DNA of 64,000 bases, taken from Diabrotica undecimpunctata (taxonomy: Eukaryota; Arthropoda; Insecta; Coleoptera; Chrysomelidae). Under the pieces are notes generated by a model. That model was not told the DNA's origin. It made no database searches and saw only the letters and a list, made by a program, of their open reading frames with translations. The stretch covers positions 82,334,389 through 82,398,388 of the forward strand of contig NC_092809.1 in the NCBI RefSeq assembly GCF_040954645.1, written 5' to 3'. The first letter of the stretch is position 1. The number at the start of each line of letters is the position of its first letter. Position numbers and translations under genes: made by a program. Positions 44,856-55,420 of the stretch are shown here, piece by piece.

Positions 44856-45630
44856 TCAAGAAGCGCGCGCTGGCCAATCATGTGGCTGCATCGTGGTAGC
44901 GGGACCGGACGGCGGCTCTAGACTGGGATTCCAGATGGGAGACAAGTAGTATCCTTCCTCTCGATTGATATTATGTGGATTTTTTCGGATCTCTAGAGAT
45001 TCGCGGATTTTCCTGGAATAAAAGAAGGGGCTCTTAGAAATAATATGAGTTTCTTCGAACAATATGGAATGACCGGTTTCTTGGCAGTGTTCTGCAACTG
45101 CAGAATGGGAGAAAAGACCTGATCGAATGCATCTTTGATGCTCTTGAATCCGAGTTTTGACGGAACGACCAGTTTCGCCAATATACACTTGTCCACATGA
45201 ACAAGGAATAGAATAGACACCACAGGAAGATAGGGGCGGTAATGGGTCTTTAGGAGAGGGTACATATTGTGAGATTTTCTTGGGTGGTCGAAAAGTAGTC
45301 CTGATACCTTCCTTGCGAAGAATTTTGCCAATCCTATCAGTGACACTTCGAATATACGGAAGAAAAGCCACAGGAGTATTACCCGAAGATTCTGAATTTG
45401 TCGTCCTAGGGTGTAAAGGGGGATGTAGATGTCGGTGTGTAATATTTTGAATTGTGGACTTGGAGTAACCGTTGGCGACAAGGGTTTTTTGCAGATGGCC
45501 AAGTTCTTCTCTAAGGTTGTCAGGTTCAGAAATCGAAATGGCCCGATGGATGAGAGAGTTGATCACAGAATTCTTTTGGGCAGGATGGTGGTGTGATGAA
45601 GCATGTAGGTAACGATGCCCCTTTTTTGTT
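44856..45630 (-). pseudogene. Penelope GIY-YIG endonuclease domain
   Basis: One minus-strand frame carries NPKNSVINSLIHRAIS-type thumb sequence (KNSVINSLIHRAIS), LPYIRSVTDRIGKILRKEGI and SCGVYSIPCSCGQVYIGETG (GVY...YIG catalytic signature). Then RTRIQEHQR-type sequence (KTRIQEHQRCI), VAEHCQETGHSI and RESLEIRKNPHNINREEGYY. The RT core is missing. The reading frame runs into the inverted terminal repeat at 45630, so the true start lies in the lost part. No internal stop, so the insertion is fairly young. Confidence 0.88.
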
Positions 45631-45676
45631 CTCCTGAAGAAGCTACATACAATTGTAGCGAAACGTCGAGATGAAC
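45628..45676 (+). ncRNA. Hammerhead-ribozyme-like motif, Penelope 2 inverted copy
   Basis: Exact inverted copy of the motif at 44503-44550 within the front terminal segment: GTTCTC, CTGAAGA, GCTAC/GTAGC, GAAACGTC, GAGATGAAC. Confidence 0.6.
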
Positions 45677-45781
45677 CCACTTTTGGGTCACTCACAAATG
45701 ACACGGTCCAAACCCGGAAGACGAATAAACTATAATTCTGACTCTGGCCGTGGAAGCCTACGATTTCATTCATTGAACTCA

Positions 45782-46480
45782 CTATATTTCACCAACTGAT
45801 TGACTGTATTCTATCTTGAACTATCTTGAAAATAGTACCGACTGACTTTATACTGACTTCATAACTGTAACTAACTTTCTTACTAACTGACTGGCCATCT
45901 TGAATCCAAATCACCGAGTATTTATACCTTTTCAATGTTCCAGAACCATCTGGCAAGAAATCATATTCGATTTGTTCCATTTTCTACGTATCTGAATTTT
46001 CTGAAATAGTCTATTTCGCAAACAGTTTATCTTCCGTGATCTAGAGAATTCTTCACTTTTCTATCGAGAATTTTATCGACATTTAGGCTTTTCAGATCAG
46101 AATATAAACTTATATGTAAATTAAACACTCTAATTTAATAAACTACACTACTTCAAATCCGTAACTATATGTAAACTAAACATTTTAAATTAACACATAA
46201 CCTTATTTCACATTCGCAATTATTATTTAACTTGACACTTATTCAAAGTATTTTTGGTTGCCTATGCACATGGCTCACTTAAATATATTTACAATATTAT
46301 AATTATTAAAAAAAAAACTTTTTATACTTATTATATGCTAATTTCTTTAGAATACCCTCATATAAATAATTTTTATAAAATTCTCTAGTATATAACTTAT
46401 TAAAATAACCAAATATTTTTTATATCTAACATTATCTAGTGTGTAACTTATAAATTATTTTTTTTTAAACAATATCATTT

Positions 46481-46481
<1 letters not shown>
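45782..46481. other. AT-rich DNA, possible LTR or promoter remnant
   Basis: The minus strand has ggtataaatactcgg at about 45930, a TATA-like box, followed by short repeats of agttagttac type. A 63-codon minus frame (45980-45789) is not recognised. It may be a solo LTR fragment; no second copy is seen. Confidence 0.35.

Positions 46482-46521
<40 letters not shown>
46482..46521. repeat. (TA)n microsatellite
   Basis: About 20 TA units abutting the left terminal repeat of the mariner-type element. Confidence 0.9.
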
Positions 46522-46526
<5 letters not shown>

Positions 46527-46919
46527 AGGTAAACAATATATTGTAGTTTTCAAATTAAGTTTAATTGAAATCATTGACTAAAATTTGTATACAGGGTGAA
46601 CTGCAAAACAAAATTACGATTTCTTAAGTTTCTTAAATAGATCGCGCTATATTTTATTTTTTAGAAATATTGTATTTATGATACTCTTTCATTTTTATAT
46701 AGCTTTCCCTATACCTAAATTATTTTTCAAAATATTTTTAGTTTTCTTCAAATTTCGGGAATACATTCTATTTTTGTAAGTAAAAATAAGTATTGAGTAT
46801 TAAGTGATAATATAAAAAAATTATTTTTATTCAATAAGTAACTAACAAAAAATATAAACCACAATAATATATAATGAATGTAACATTATTGTGATATTAA
46901 GGAATTAAGTCTAACGTAA

Positions 46920-47150
46920 ATGATCAAAATGTCCACCTTCAACGTCTATACAAGTTTGTAACCGATATTCAAATGACCGAGCCACATTTCTTAACATTTG
47001 TCAATAGTTCTTAACAAGTAAATTTTATTAAAAGCTTCTCTTATTTTATTTTTCATATTATCTGGCGTTGTTGGAGGCTTCTGGTATACAAGGTCTTTTA
47101 TTATAGCCCACATGAAAAAATCAATTTTGGAGAATTTCGGTGATCGCGGT
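46920..47150 (-). pseudogene. Mariner-type transposase C-terminus
   Basis: The minus strand reads RSPKFSKIDFFMWAIIKDLV, YQKPPTTPDNMKNKIREAF and, in a shifted frame, GYKLV near 46960. It corresponds to the PRSPDLTPLDFFLWGxxK part, where the third catalytic Asp of the DDD-type triad sits. It joins 52822 once the LTR element and its 4-bp duplication are removed. Confidence 0.8.
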
Positions 47151-47574
47151 TGTAACGGGATTTAATTAAGCATCAGATTTAAGTAATCTTTTTAATTACG
47201 TGACACACATTTGAGAAAATATATTATTTGTTTACGACATTGAAAATATCGTTGTAACGAGGACACACTCTGACCTAGTGAAATTTGCAATGTAATCAAA
47301 AGCTTATTAAATAATGTGTACAAATTAAACAAGTAAAAAACAATAATATATCAACAAACCCACGTGAGTTAAATAGCTGGAAATCACGGGATTAGGGTAT
47401 TATCATTATTGTTAAGAATGAAGAATCAAGAGAACGGTCTAAGTTAGTATTGTCAAGTCAACTGAGTACTATCTAGTATTGTACTTAGATAACTAATAAA
47501 CTAAATCATGAGTATCTAGTGTCTTTTAAATAAATCTACCATACGAGACGATAAGTGAAGCATTATTTATTACA
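47151..47574 (+). repeat. 5' LTR of BTB-Gag element
   Basis: 424 bp, TG...CA. Followed at once by tggcgatcctgaagtgg, a probable tRNA primer site. Confidence 0.93.
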
Positions 47575-48349
47575 TGGCGATCCTGAAGTGGTAGAAACCA
47601 GGAGTCTTCATCCAGAGAAGCTCAAGATGAGAGGAAAATCACACTGGAAGTTTAAATGGATTTACAATGGATTTAAATTTACATACTAGATGTTATATGG
47701 AACCCATTGTACCAATTTAGAAATGGGAAAATGCAACAACAGATAAGAAAATTCCGAACCAGACCCGCCGGGAGCCCCGCGACAGCATTCCGGCCCAGGA
47801 CAATGAAAATAAATGGAAAAATGGATAAATGGAGAATGGACAAAGGTGAATGGATAAGAACCATATGTGAAATGTATTGTGTGAGTAAATTTATTTTTTT
47901 TATCCCTTATATAAATACAGTCTAACAGATAAAAATTATTAATTATTAGTTGAATATCATTTAAGCTAGGTCAAGTCAGAATGTTGACTATACAATTTTT
48001 TGCTTTTAAAAGTAGAGTATAAAATTTATTTTTAAGTTTTCACTAAATAACTATTTATATAGCAAACGCTATTGTTTAATGAAACAAATGTGTCATACAT
48101 TTTTATTTACTAAAGGTATATTTTTAAAAATATTTATATTTGACCATGAAAATACACCGACAGATCGGAAAATATTAAATTACGACATGAATATGCTTGG
48201 ATGACAAATTCTTCAATTAATATAGACGAAGAAATCGGATATGACTTTTTATTTTACTATTTAGCTACAATTAATTAGGATATTTAGAATTATCGTTACA
48301 TTAATAAGGAAGGAAAAGATTTTAAAAGAACTTTTAAAGACAATTGACC
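47575..48349 (+). other. 5' leader of BTB-Gag element
   Basis: About 775 bp of untranslated leader between primer site and start codon. It includes an unusually GC-rich patch at 47758-47805. The short open frame from 47707 is not recognised and lacks a good start context. Confidence 0.6.
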
Positions 48350-49599
48350 ATGGCGTCAGAAAAATTTTCATTATGTTGGAACAATTTCCACGAAAATATG
48401 AGTTCAGGAATAAATTCATTATGGAAGAGTCAAGATTTTGTAGACGTAACGATTTCAGCACAAGGAAAATGCATAAAAGCGCATAAAATGGTTCTTTCGG
48501 TTTGTAGCCCATATTTTAAAGAAATTTTTATGTCAAATCCCTGTCAACATCCTATAGTAATTTTGACAAACGTGACTTACGAAGCACTAAGAGACTTGTT
48601 ACAATTTATATACCATGGAGAAGTACAAATTAGACAAGAAGATTTAAATACCTTCATTGAAACGGCCGAATCATTGCAAATACAAGGACTCACTAGAGAT
48701 GGAAAAGTTTTAAATGATAATAACATTATGGAAATTTCGGATAAAGAATATACTCAAAATGTAAAAGATTTTAAACCAGTTTCTCTACCTGTGACAAAGA
48801 AACAACAACCTATAAAGAAGGAAGAACATAGCGACACAGAGCAAGAAATAAGTATGGCTCTTACAACAAACGAATTTTTAAATATCGCAAGCAAGGTGTT
48901 ACCCAGCGAGTTTGATGGAAAAGCAGGTAAACTGCAGTCATTTTTAGATGCACTAGAACTCCTTGAGAAAACAGCTATTGGATACGAGGAGACAGCGACA
49001 ACATTAATAAGACAAGATTAACTAATAAGGCCAGAAACGTTATAACTACAGAGGATACAATCGTAAGAATAGCAGAGGTACTGAAGAGAGAACTGAGAGG
49101 CGACAGTCCAAAGACGGTAATAGCTAAATTGGCGAAGAAAAGACAAGGACATAAAGATGCAGAGGTCTATGCATCTGAAGTTGAAGAATTAGCCGAACAG
49201 CTAAAAGTTGCATACGTAGCGGAAGGAATGTCATTGGAACTAGCGAAAAAATACACAACAGAGGCAGTAGTAGCTACAATGAAACGCAACGTCAATACAG
49301 AAAAAGCTAAATTTATTTTGGAAGCATGTAACTTTTCAACCACACAAGAGATAATGTACAAATTTTTATCGATCGACGAGACAGAAGATAGCACACAAGG
49401 AAAAGTGTTAAATTACAGGAACAAATACGATTTTGATATGAGAAAAGAAAGTAAGAATACAATATATGGATATTATAAAAATAAATTCGACGAAAGAAAA
49501 CAATATAGAAACAAAAATTATAGAAATATAAGGGAATATGAAAGACATAATACGAGGATATATCGTAATAGAAACAGAGCAGATTGGCAATCACAATGA
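48350..49599 (+). CDS. BTB/POZ-Gag fusion protein (one-base frameshift near 49015)
   Basis: The ATG at 48350 sits in gaccATGG, a strong start context. Residues 3-118 form a full insect BTB/POZ domain: FSLCWNNFHENMSSGINSLW, FVDVTISAQGKCIKAHKMVL, SVCSPYFKEIFMSNPCQHPI, LRDLLQFIYHGEVQI and AESLQIQGLTRD, as in lola/tramtrack-type proteins. After a ~45-residue charged linker (KKQQPIKKEEHSDTEQE), Gag begins: LPSEFDGKAGKLQSFLDALE. BTB and Gag share one frame to 49021. After a one-base slip, Gag runs to 49599 with YTTEAVVATMKRN and an Arg/Asn-rich tail (RNKNYRNIREYERHN) instead of a zinc knuckle. BTB domains dimerise and bind co-regulators. The BTB part is intact. Confidence 0.92.
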
Positions 49600-51540
49600 A
49601 GAACAAAGAATAGTCAATGGACACAGGTGAGATGCCACAGAAATAGAGGCACAGCAAGAGCATATTACGCACCGCATGCGAATGCGAATACAGTGACAGA
49701 AGTAGATTTTTGACAGAAATGTAGGCAAACTGCATATGGTTCGACCTTAATGGTTGAAACCTACGTCGAGCAGGAGGCTGCTAAGAGGATAAGCTAGGGT
49801 GGTACTTGAATCCCAACCCGCTGAGAGTCTTGCGGCTCCAGCACGACAATACAGTAACTACAGAATGGATTAAAATTGCGGAACGAATTTTGAATAATGA
49901 TTTTTTTTAATAAAGTAAATGGAAAATTATTGAAAAGGAAGTTTGTCACAATGAAAGACGATTCCCTACAATTATTTTATTTATATGCAAGAGAAGAAAA
50001 AGCGAAAAATGATGAACAGATTATTTTGAAAAGTATAATTATGTCAGTATTATTACATATTTGACGAAATTAATTTTAAGATCGAACCGAAAAACAGAAG
50101 AAAAAGTTACAGTAATAGAGAAACCAGAAGTTGAGAAGGAATTTAGAGTAGGATTAATAGATAAACCGATTAAAATTATGTTACCTATACGAATCATAAA
50201 TGTAAATAATCGAGACATATAAATTAGATGTTTAATTCCGAAGATACAAAACCAGGAAAAAATATTATATATTTTATATGGAAGAAACAAGACAAAGAGT
50301 AAAAAAGAATCAAACAACTATTAAGCACAGTAAAAATCATTAATATTTGAAGAAAAAGGCCCATAGAAAAAATGCAAAATATGCAGACGTTTTATTTAGG
50401 AAAAGACCCAGATGTACAAGCAAAAGTTAGTTTGTAAAAGACGAGAAACCAAACAATAAAAAAAACCATACCTTTAATATTTTATTACGATAGCAAGAGT
50501 ATTCCTTATAAAAACATTACATATGATATTTGATACAGTTGGAATGTACGTAGTAAGCATGTCCATAAACTTGAAATGAGTAAAATATAACTGACCAGGT
50601 TAATTATTTTATTATTAAGATCCGTATATTTAAAATTTTATTTACGATGCAAGAAGAACTAACAAGTATGGAATTTTTTTTTTGACAAAGAAGAAAAATC
50701 GATGAACAGATATATGTTCATGTTTTCTAAAAGAGGAAATCTTAGGACATAAGTTTTCGAATAAACAGTATCCTACACCTACGCAGAATGCAAAAAAAAT
50801 TTAATAAGCCCCGGTTATGGAATTTCCCCGATTTATCGAAGAAAAACAAATTTATTTTAAGGATTTATGCTTCAGGGATAGCATTAGGAGACTTGTTGAG
50901 ATTTTGTCTCACAAATGTGAGTGCAGAAGATTATAAAGAAAATGATAATAATGAAATGAGAATAAAACGAGATGAAAAAAGAATCAACTAATTCTTAATG
51001 AAATACGAAGAGAAAAATAATAATTTTTTTAAGGAAAGTATAAAAGCTTGTATAGTACAAGATAAACATAATACAATCAATACATAATATAGTACAAGAT
51101 AAGCAGATCAAGAAGAGTTATAACTAATGACTTCCACATGTTAGAGGAAGGATATGGAAGAATAAATAGGATATATTAAATACAGAAATATAGGTTGATA
51201 CTATTTCTGGAACGAATTACGAAGAAATGTTGAGAAATATGTAAAATGTGAAGAGATGCGACGACTGCCAAAGGCATAAGCACTAAATCATAAACAAGGA
51301 ACCCACGAAAATATACATGGATGAAAATGGAAACAGATATATTGACGTACAATGCGAATTAAGCAACTACGTAGAAGAATATGTAATAGAAAATAAAATA
51401 AGCCAAAATAGTAGCCAAATCATTGGTAGAAAAATTTATCTTGAGGTATGGAGTACCCAGAAAAATAATAGCAGACCAAGGCACAGAGTTTATAGCTAGA
51501 ATAATTAAGGAAACAATACTTTGCTACAAGTAGAGTTAAT
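49600..51540 (+). pseudogene. Decayed pol of BTB-Gag element
   Basis: Only traces remain: 50788-50890 resembles an RNase H start (RIYASGIALGDLL), about 51190-51270 the integrase zinc region (YYFWNELRRNVEKYVKCEE), and 51445-51515 the integrase core (GVPRKIIADQGTEFIARIIK, second catalytic Asp). Many stops and large deletions exist, and no intact protease or RT motif can be read. 49690-49860 is a GC-richer block of unknown origin. Enzymes for movement must come from another copy. Confidence 0.75.
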
Positions 51541-52393
51541 GAATATACTCGTAATATATAAATGTACTTTTGAATGCAAATAATATAAAAATATATTTAA
51601 ATGTATATAATGTGTAAATATAGTTTTAAGTTCGTACAATATATATTTAAAATGTGTATAACAAAAAGAAAAATATTAGACTTTATAGTAGTAGTTAAAC
51701 AAACGAAATAGGGATAAATGAATAAATGAATAAAACGACAAACCTTTATTGTGAGATGTCAAAGTTATTAATAGTGTAAATGAAAAGTGAAAATAGAACT
51801 ATTACTTGGTACCAAGAATTAATGCAAGAATTAATGCAAGAATTAATGCAAGAATTAATACAAGAATTAATATAAGATTTTATTATTATTAATTTTTATT
51901 TATTATTTAAAATATGTAAAGGTTATTGTAAATATTATGTGCACATAATAGGGGATAAGATTTAATATGTAATCAACCACATAATAACATAATAGGGGGT
52001 AAGATATAATATGTAATATAACCTAAATGATTTAACGTTAAAAAAAACGTAGGTAAAATATTAAGCTAATCTAAGGCATAATAAAGGATAATAAATAGCA
52101 TATTACAAGGGAACAATCATGGTAACTTTATAATATGCTGATGTTAGGTTAGGCGAGGTTACTAAATTGAAAAAAAAAATTTTAGATATAAGGAAATATG
52201 TACCAAAAATTTGTATATAATTCTATAAATATGTATATGTAAATACTGAATGTAAATAATGTATATATGTACAGTAATCCGTTGATGATGACACGAAAAA
52301 TTTTCTTCTTTCGGAAGGGAAGAGTAAAAACAGTTCATGTAATTGATTGAAAACGAACAGCACTCAGAAAATTTTTCTTCTGAGGGATAGGGA
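51541..52393 (+). other. 3' non-coding part of BTB-Gag element with minisatellite
   Basis: AT-rich. 51822-51880 holds about five 12-bp units of aagaattaatgc. 51940-52020 repeats acataataggggataagat-type units. No env-like frame is seen. Ends at the purine tract before the 3' LTR. Confidence 0.7.
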
Positions 52394-52817
52394 TGTAACA
52401 GGATTTAATTAAGCATCAGATTTAAGTAATCTTTTTAATTACGTGACACACATTTGCGAAAATATATTATTTGTTTACGACATTGAAAATATCGTTGTAA
52501 CGAGGACACACTCTGACCTAGTGAAATTTGCAATGTAATCAAAAGCTTATTAAATAATGTGTACAAATTAAACAAGTAAAAAACAATAATATATCAACAA
52601 ACCCACGTGAGTTAAATAGCTGGAAATCATGGTATTAGGGTATTATCATTATTGTTAAGAATGAAGAATCAAGAAAACGGTCTAAGTTAGTATTGTCAAG
52701 TCAACTGAGTACTATCTAGTATTGTACTTAGATAACTAATAAACTAAATCATGAGTATCTAGTGTCTTTTAAATAAATCTACCATACGGGACGATAAGTG
52801 AAGCATTATTTATTACA
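52394..52817 (+). repeat. 3' LTR of BTB-Gag element
   Basis: Matches the 5' LTR in length (424 bp) and at all but six positions, followed by CGGT. Confidence 0.93.
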
Positions 52818-52821
52818 CGGT

Positions 52822-53080
52822 GGCCAAACAGTCGGTTCTGCCTATCCACCTCTCAGGAAAGTTGTGATTTAGAATATTTAGATGATTGCGAATAGAAGCA
52901 GTGTGGTGCTCAAAAACCACATTCGTTGTCGAATATTAAGCGGTACATTTTGCAGTAGTATTGGCAAATTAATATTTAAAAAATCCAGATATATGGCACA
53001 TATGACACCAAACATTTATAGACCACCTAGTTTGACTATGACTGTTAACAAAATATGGATTGCTTGATGCATAGTAATGA
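52822..53080 (-). pseudogene. Mariner-type transposase, central part
   Basis: The minus strand reads LPILLQNVPLNIRQRMWF near 52960, then a broken catalytic region and RGGWIGR-like sequence, and TVWPPRS at the LTR border (continued at 47150). It precedes the C-terminal fragment in the same protein. Stops at several places. The N-terminal DNA-binding part was not found in 57150-57285. Confidence 0.7.
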
Positions 53081-53177
53081 AAATTGTCAATTTTAAAGCC
53101 TGCTGTTTATGGTTTAATAATATGAAAGCTGTCATTTTTCAAATCCTACCATTTTACCTTTGAACCTGACGCAAATG

Positions 53178-53367
53178 GCCACTTAAGGGTTGTCACCCCG
53201 AAGGTACTTTTTAAAAAGGCCCTTTTAAAGGTACAGCTAACAGAGTAACAGCACTTTATATAATATAATTACAACTGACTTTAAAATAAAAATTTACAGT
53301 CTTTATAAGAAAATAATTGATGACGACCTGTCTGCATTATGTGTCGAAACTGCTGATTGGCTGGACT
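53178..53367 (-). repeat. 3' LTR of Gypsy C
   Basis: Direct repeat of 56959-57149 (aaggtactttttaaaaaggc, agtaacagcacttta, gtgtcgaaactgctg). Confidence 0.88.
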
Positions 53368-53499
53368 ATTGAACTGCAATACCGCTGACAATCGAGGTTA
53401 ATGTATCATTATTTCTCCATCCCCTGAGGAGGTTTTGTGAGGGATGAACAATACTCTGTGTACTGTTTCTGAGGACTCTTGGCTTTGGTCAAGGATGTC

Positions 53500-55420
53500 T
53501 TCTTCTGTGGTTGGATTTGCTTTTTTTCTATATTACTTCGTAGTCAAATTCTTCCAGCTTTAGTCTCCATCTGACAAGCTTTGAGTTTGGGTCTTTAAGT
53601 GAAAATAGCCATTATAGTGGTCGATAGTCGGATAAAATTTTGAATTTTCGTCCGAAAAGGTATGGGTGGAAGTATTTAGTAGCCCACACAATTGCTAACA
53701 TCTCCTTTTCGATAGTCGAATATTTCAGTTCAGTTTCATTTAAAGTTCTGGATGCATAGGCGATGAGTTTATCGTTTCCTATTGGACCTTGTGATAGGAT
53801 GGCTTCTATAGTGAAGTTGCTTGCATCAGTCGTAAGGTTGAAGGGTTTAGTGAAGTCTGGATATTGCAGAAGTGGTTTATTATTCAATAAGCTTTTACCG
53901 GTTTTGATACAGTTTAAGAATTCTTCGGTGTGTTCAATTTTTGCATCCTTTTTAAGACATATGGTAAGTGGTTTTGTAATTTTGGCAAAGTCCTTTATGA
54001 ATTTTCTATAGTAACCAAGTAATCCTAAAAATTCTCGAATTTCTTTTGCTGTTTTTGATATAGGATAGTCTATAATGGCTCTAATCTCAGACGGGTTTGG
54101 TTTAATTCCCTCGCAGGTTACAACGCGGCCTAGAAATCGACTTCTTTCGATTTTAAGAGAGGTTGAAAATACAATAATGTCGTCCATGTAGACCAGACAC
54201 ATTTCTCCTATAAGTCCTTTTAGTAAGTTCTCCATTACTCTCTGGAATGTTAAGGGTGCATTTTTGGGTCCGAACGGCATCTCATGTATTCATAGTGGCC
54301 ATTTTCAACGTTAAATGCAGTCTTCTGGATATCTTCTTCAGCCATTTCAATTTGATGTAATCCGCTGGCTAGATCTAGGGTTAAGAAGTATTGGCAGCGT
54401 TCTAGTTTGTCCATGATCTCTTAGATATCGGCCATCGATGGTTTTCTCGTTCACCTTCCTGTAGTCGACAACTATTCGCCATTTAATTTTACCTGAGGCA
54501 TCTGGTTTCTTTGGAACGACCCATATTGGGGTCGTTCCAAATCACCAGGTGATTGACTCGGTCTGATGATTCCTTGATCTAGCATCGAAGTGATCTGCTT
54601 ACGTACTTCTTCTTTATGGATATGTGGATACCGATATGACTTGATATAAACTGGAACTTTGTCTTTGGTTCGTATATGGTGCTTTATTTGGTTAGTAAAT
54701 GTTAAAGGATCGTCTGGATGATGAAATATCTCTGCAAACTTCCTGCACAGTTGTCTTAGGTGAGATTCTTCTCCTGTATTAAGATGATCGATTCTAAGGA
54801 GAGGATCGACATCTCTTAGATTACTGTCTTTGGTAGGTATGATATCTGACGTGTATATATGATATTCTTTGAGATTTATTGATCAAATTTTAATGGGATC
54901 AGTTAATGCTACTTGGTGGTATTCATCGGTGTTATTGACTAGCTCGGTCCAGGCGACGGTGAGAGTTTTTCTTAGGATGGCACTTTCGACTTCTTGTATT
55001 GGGATATCGATTGCACCTGATGTTTCCTTTACTCTCAATCTGACTTGGGTAATTTTTTGGGACTCTAGTTGGACTTTATAGAATTGGGCTTTATTTGTGA
55101 CATAGTAGTTAATAGGAAGAATGGAATGCTCTGTAGTAAGAGTAGCTTGGGTAAAATCGAGATTTGCTTTCAAAAGTTTAAGATTATCAAGGCCAATAAG
55201 ACCGTCAAATGTTTTGTGAAATTTGAAATGATAAACTTTTAGGTTAATATCGCAGTTAAATTCGGAAAAAATTAGAATTTCTACACAATAATCTTGTGAA
55301 TGATTCTGAAAAATTGATGTTATGATAAATGGTTCATGTTAAATATTGTTTTTGTAGAATTTGTTGGCTATATCAGGATTAAGGAAGATTTAGTGGCTCA
55401 TGTATCAATAAGAAGTTTAA
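53500..55420 (-). pseudogene. Pol of Gypsy C: protease, RT and RNase H
   Basis: Minus strand, from 55400 down: LIDTWATKSFLNPDIANKFY (protease, DTG changed to DTW); a linker 55173-54883; RT start near 54620-54300 ([23 protein letters not shown], motif A) with frame breaks; then 54280-53612 uninterrupted: [20 protein letters not shown] (motif B), LVYMDDIIVFS (motif C, DD), FLGLLGYYRKFI, FNLTTDASNFTIEAILSQ (RNase H) and STIEKEMLAIVWA. It ends LVRWRLKLEEFDYEV near 53530. The integrase domains that should follow are absent. Confidence 0.88.

Larger units (their letters stand above)
44440..45768 (-). mobile_element. Penelope-like element 2 with 13-bp target duplication
   Basis: TTCATTGAACTCA occurs at 44427-44439 and again at 45769-45781, bounding the insertion. 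Terminal segments 44437-44556 and 45623-45742 are inverted copies of about 120 bp containing hammerhead-like motifs. Between them is the GIY-YIG end of a Penelope protein on the minus strand. Clearly more GC-rich than its surroundings. 5'-truncated, with an inverted partial partner in front. Confidence 0.9.
47151..52817 (+). mobile_element. BTB-Gag LTR retrotransposon (Gypsy type)
   Basis: LTRs at 47151-47574 and 52394-52817 are both 424 bp, TGTAAC...ATTACA, with six differences that I count by eye. The 4-bp target duplication CGGT lies at 47147-47150 and 52818-52821, inside the mariner transposase. Inside: leader, a BTB-Gag gene, then strongly decayed pol with traces of RNase H and integrase. 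A purine tract (gagggatagggatg) precedes the 3' LTR. Gag and integrase traces and the 4-bp duplication fit Ty3/Gypsy. Confidence 0.93.

Noticed and set aside
45789..45980. 63-codon minus-strand protein starting MEQIEYDFLPDG
   Set aside because: Overlaps a TATA-like box and short tandem repeats; more likely LTR or promoter sequence than a gene.
47707..47925. Possible small protein in the leader of the BTB-Gag element
   Set aside because: No family resemblance. The strong start context and domain content belong to the ATG at 48350.
48344..48349. Earlier start (TTG) for BTB-Gag
   Set aside because: Not a normal eukaryotic start; the ATG at 48350 in gaccATGG is far better.
49690..49860. tRNA-derived SINE in the pol region of the BTB-Gag element
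   Set aside because: GC-richer and with a weak B-box-like ggttgggattcaag (minus strand), but no A box, tail or duplication could be shown.
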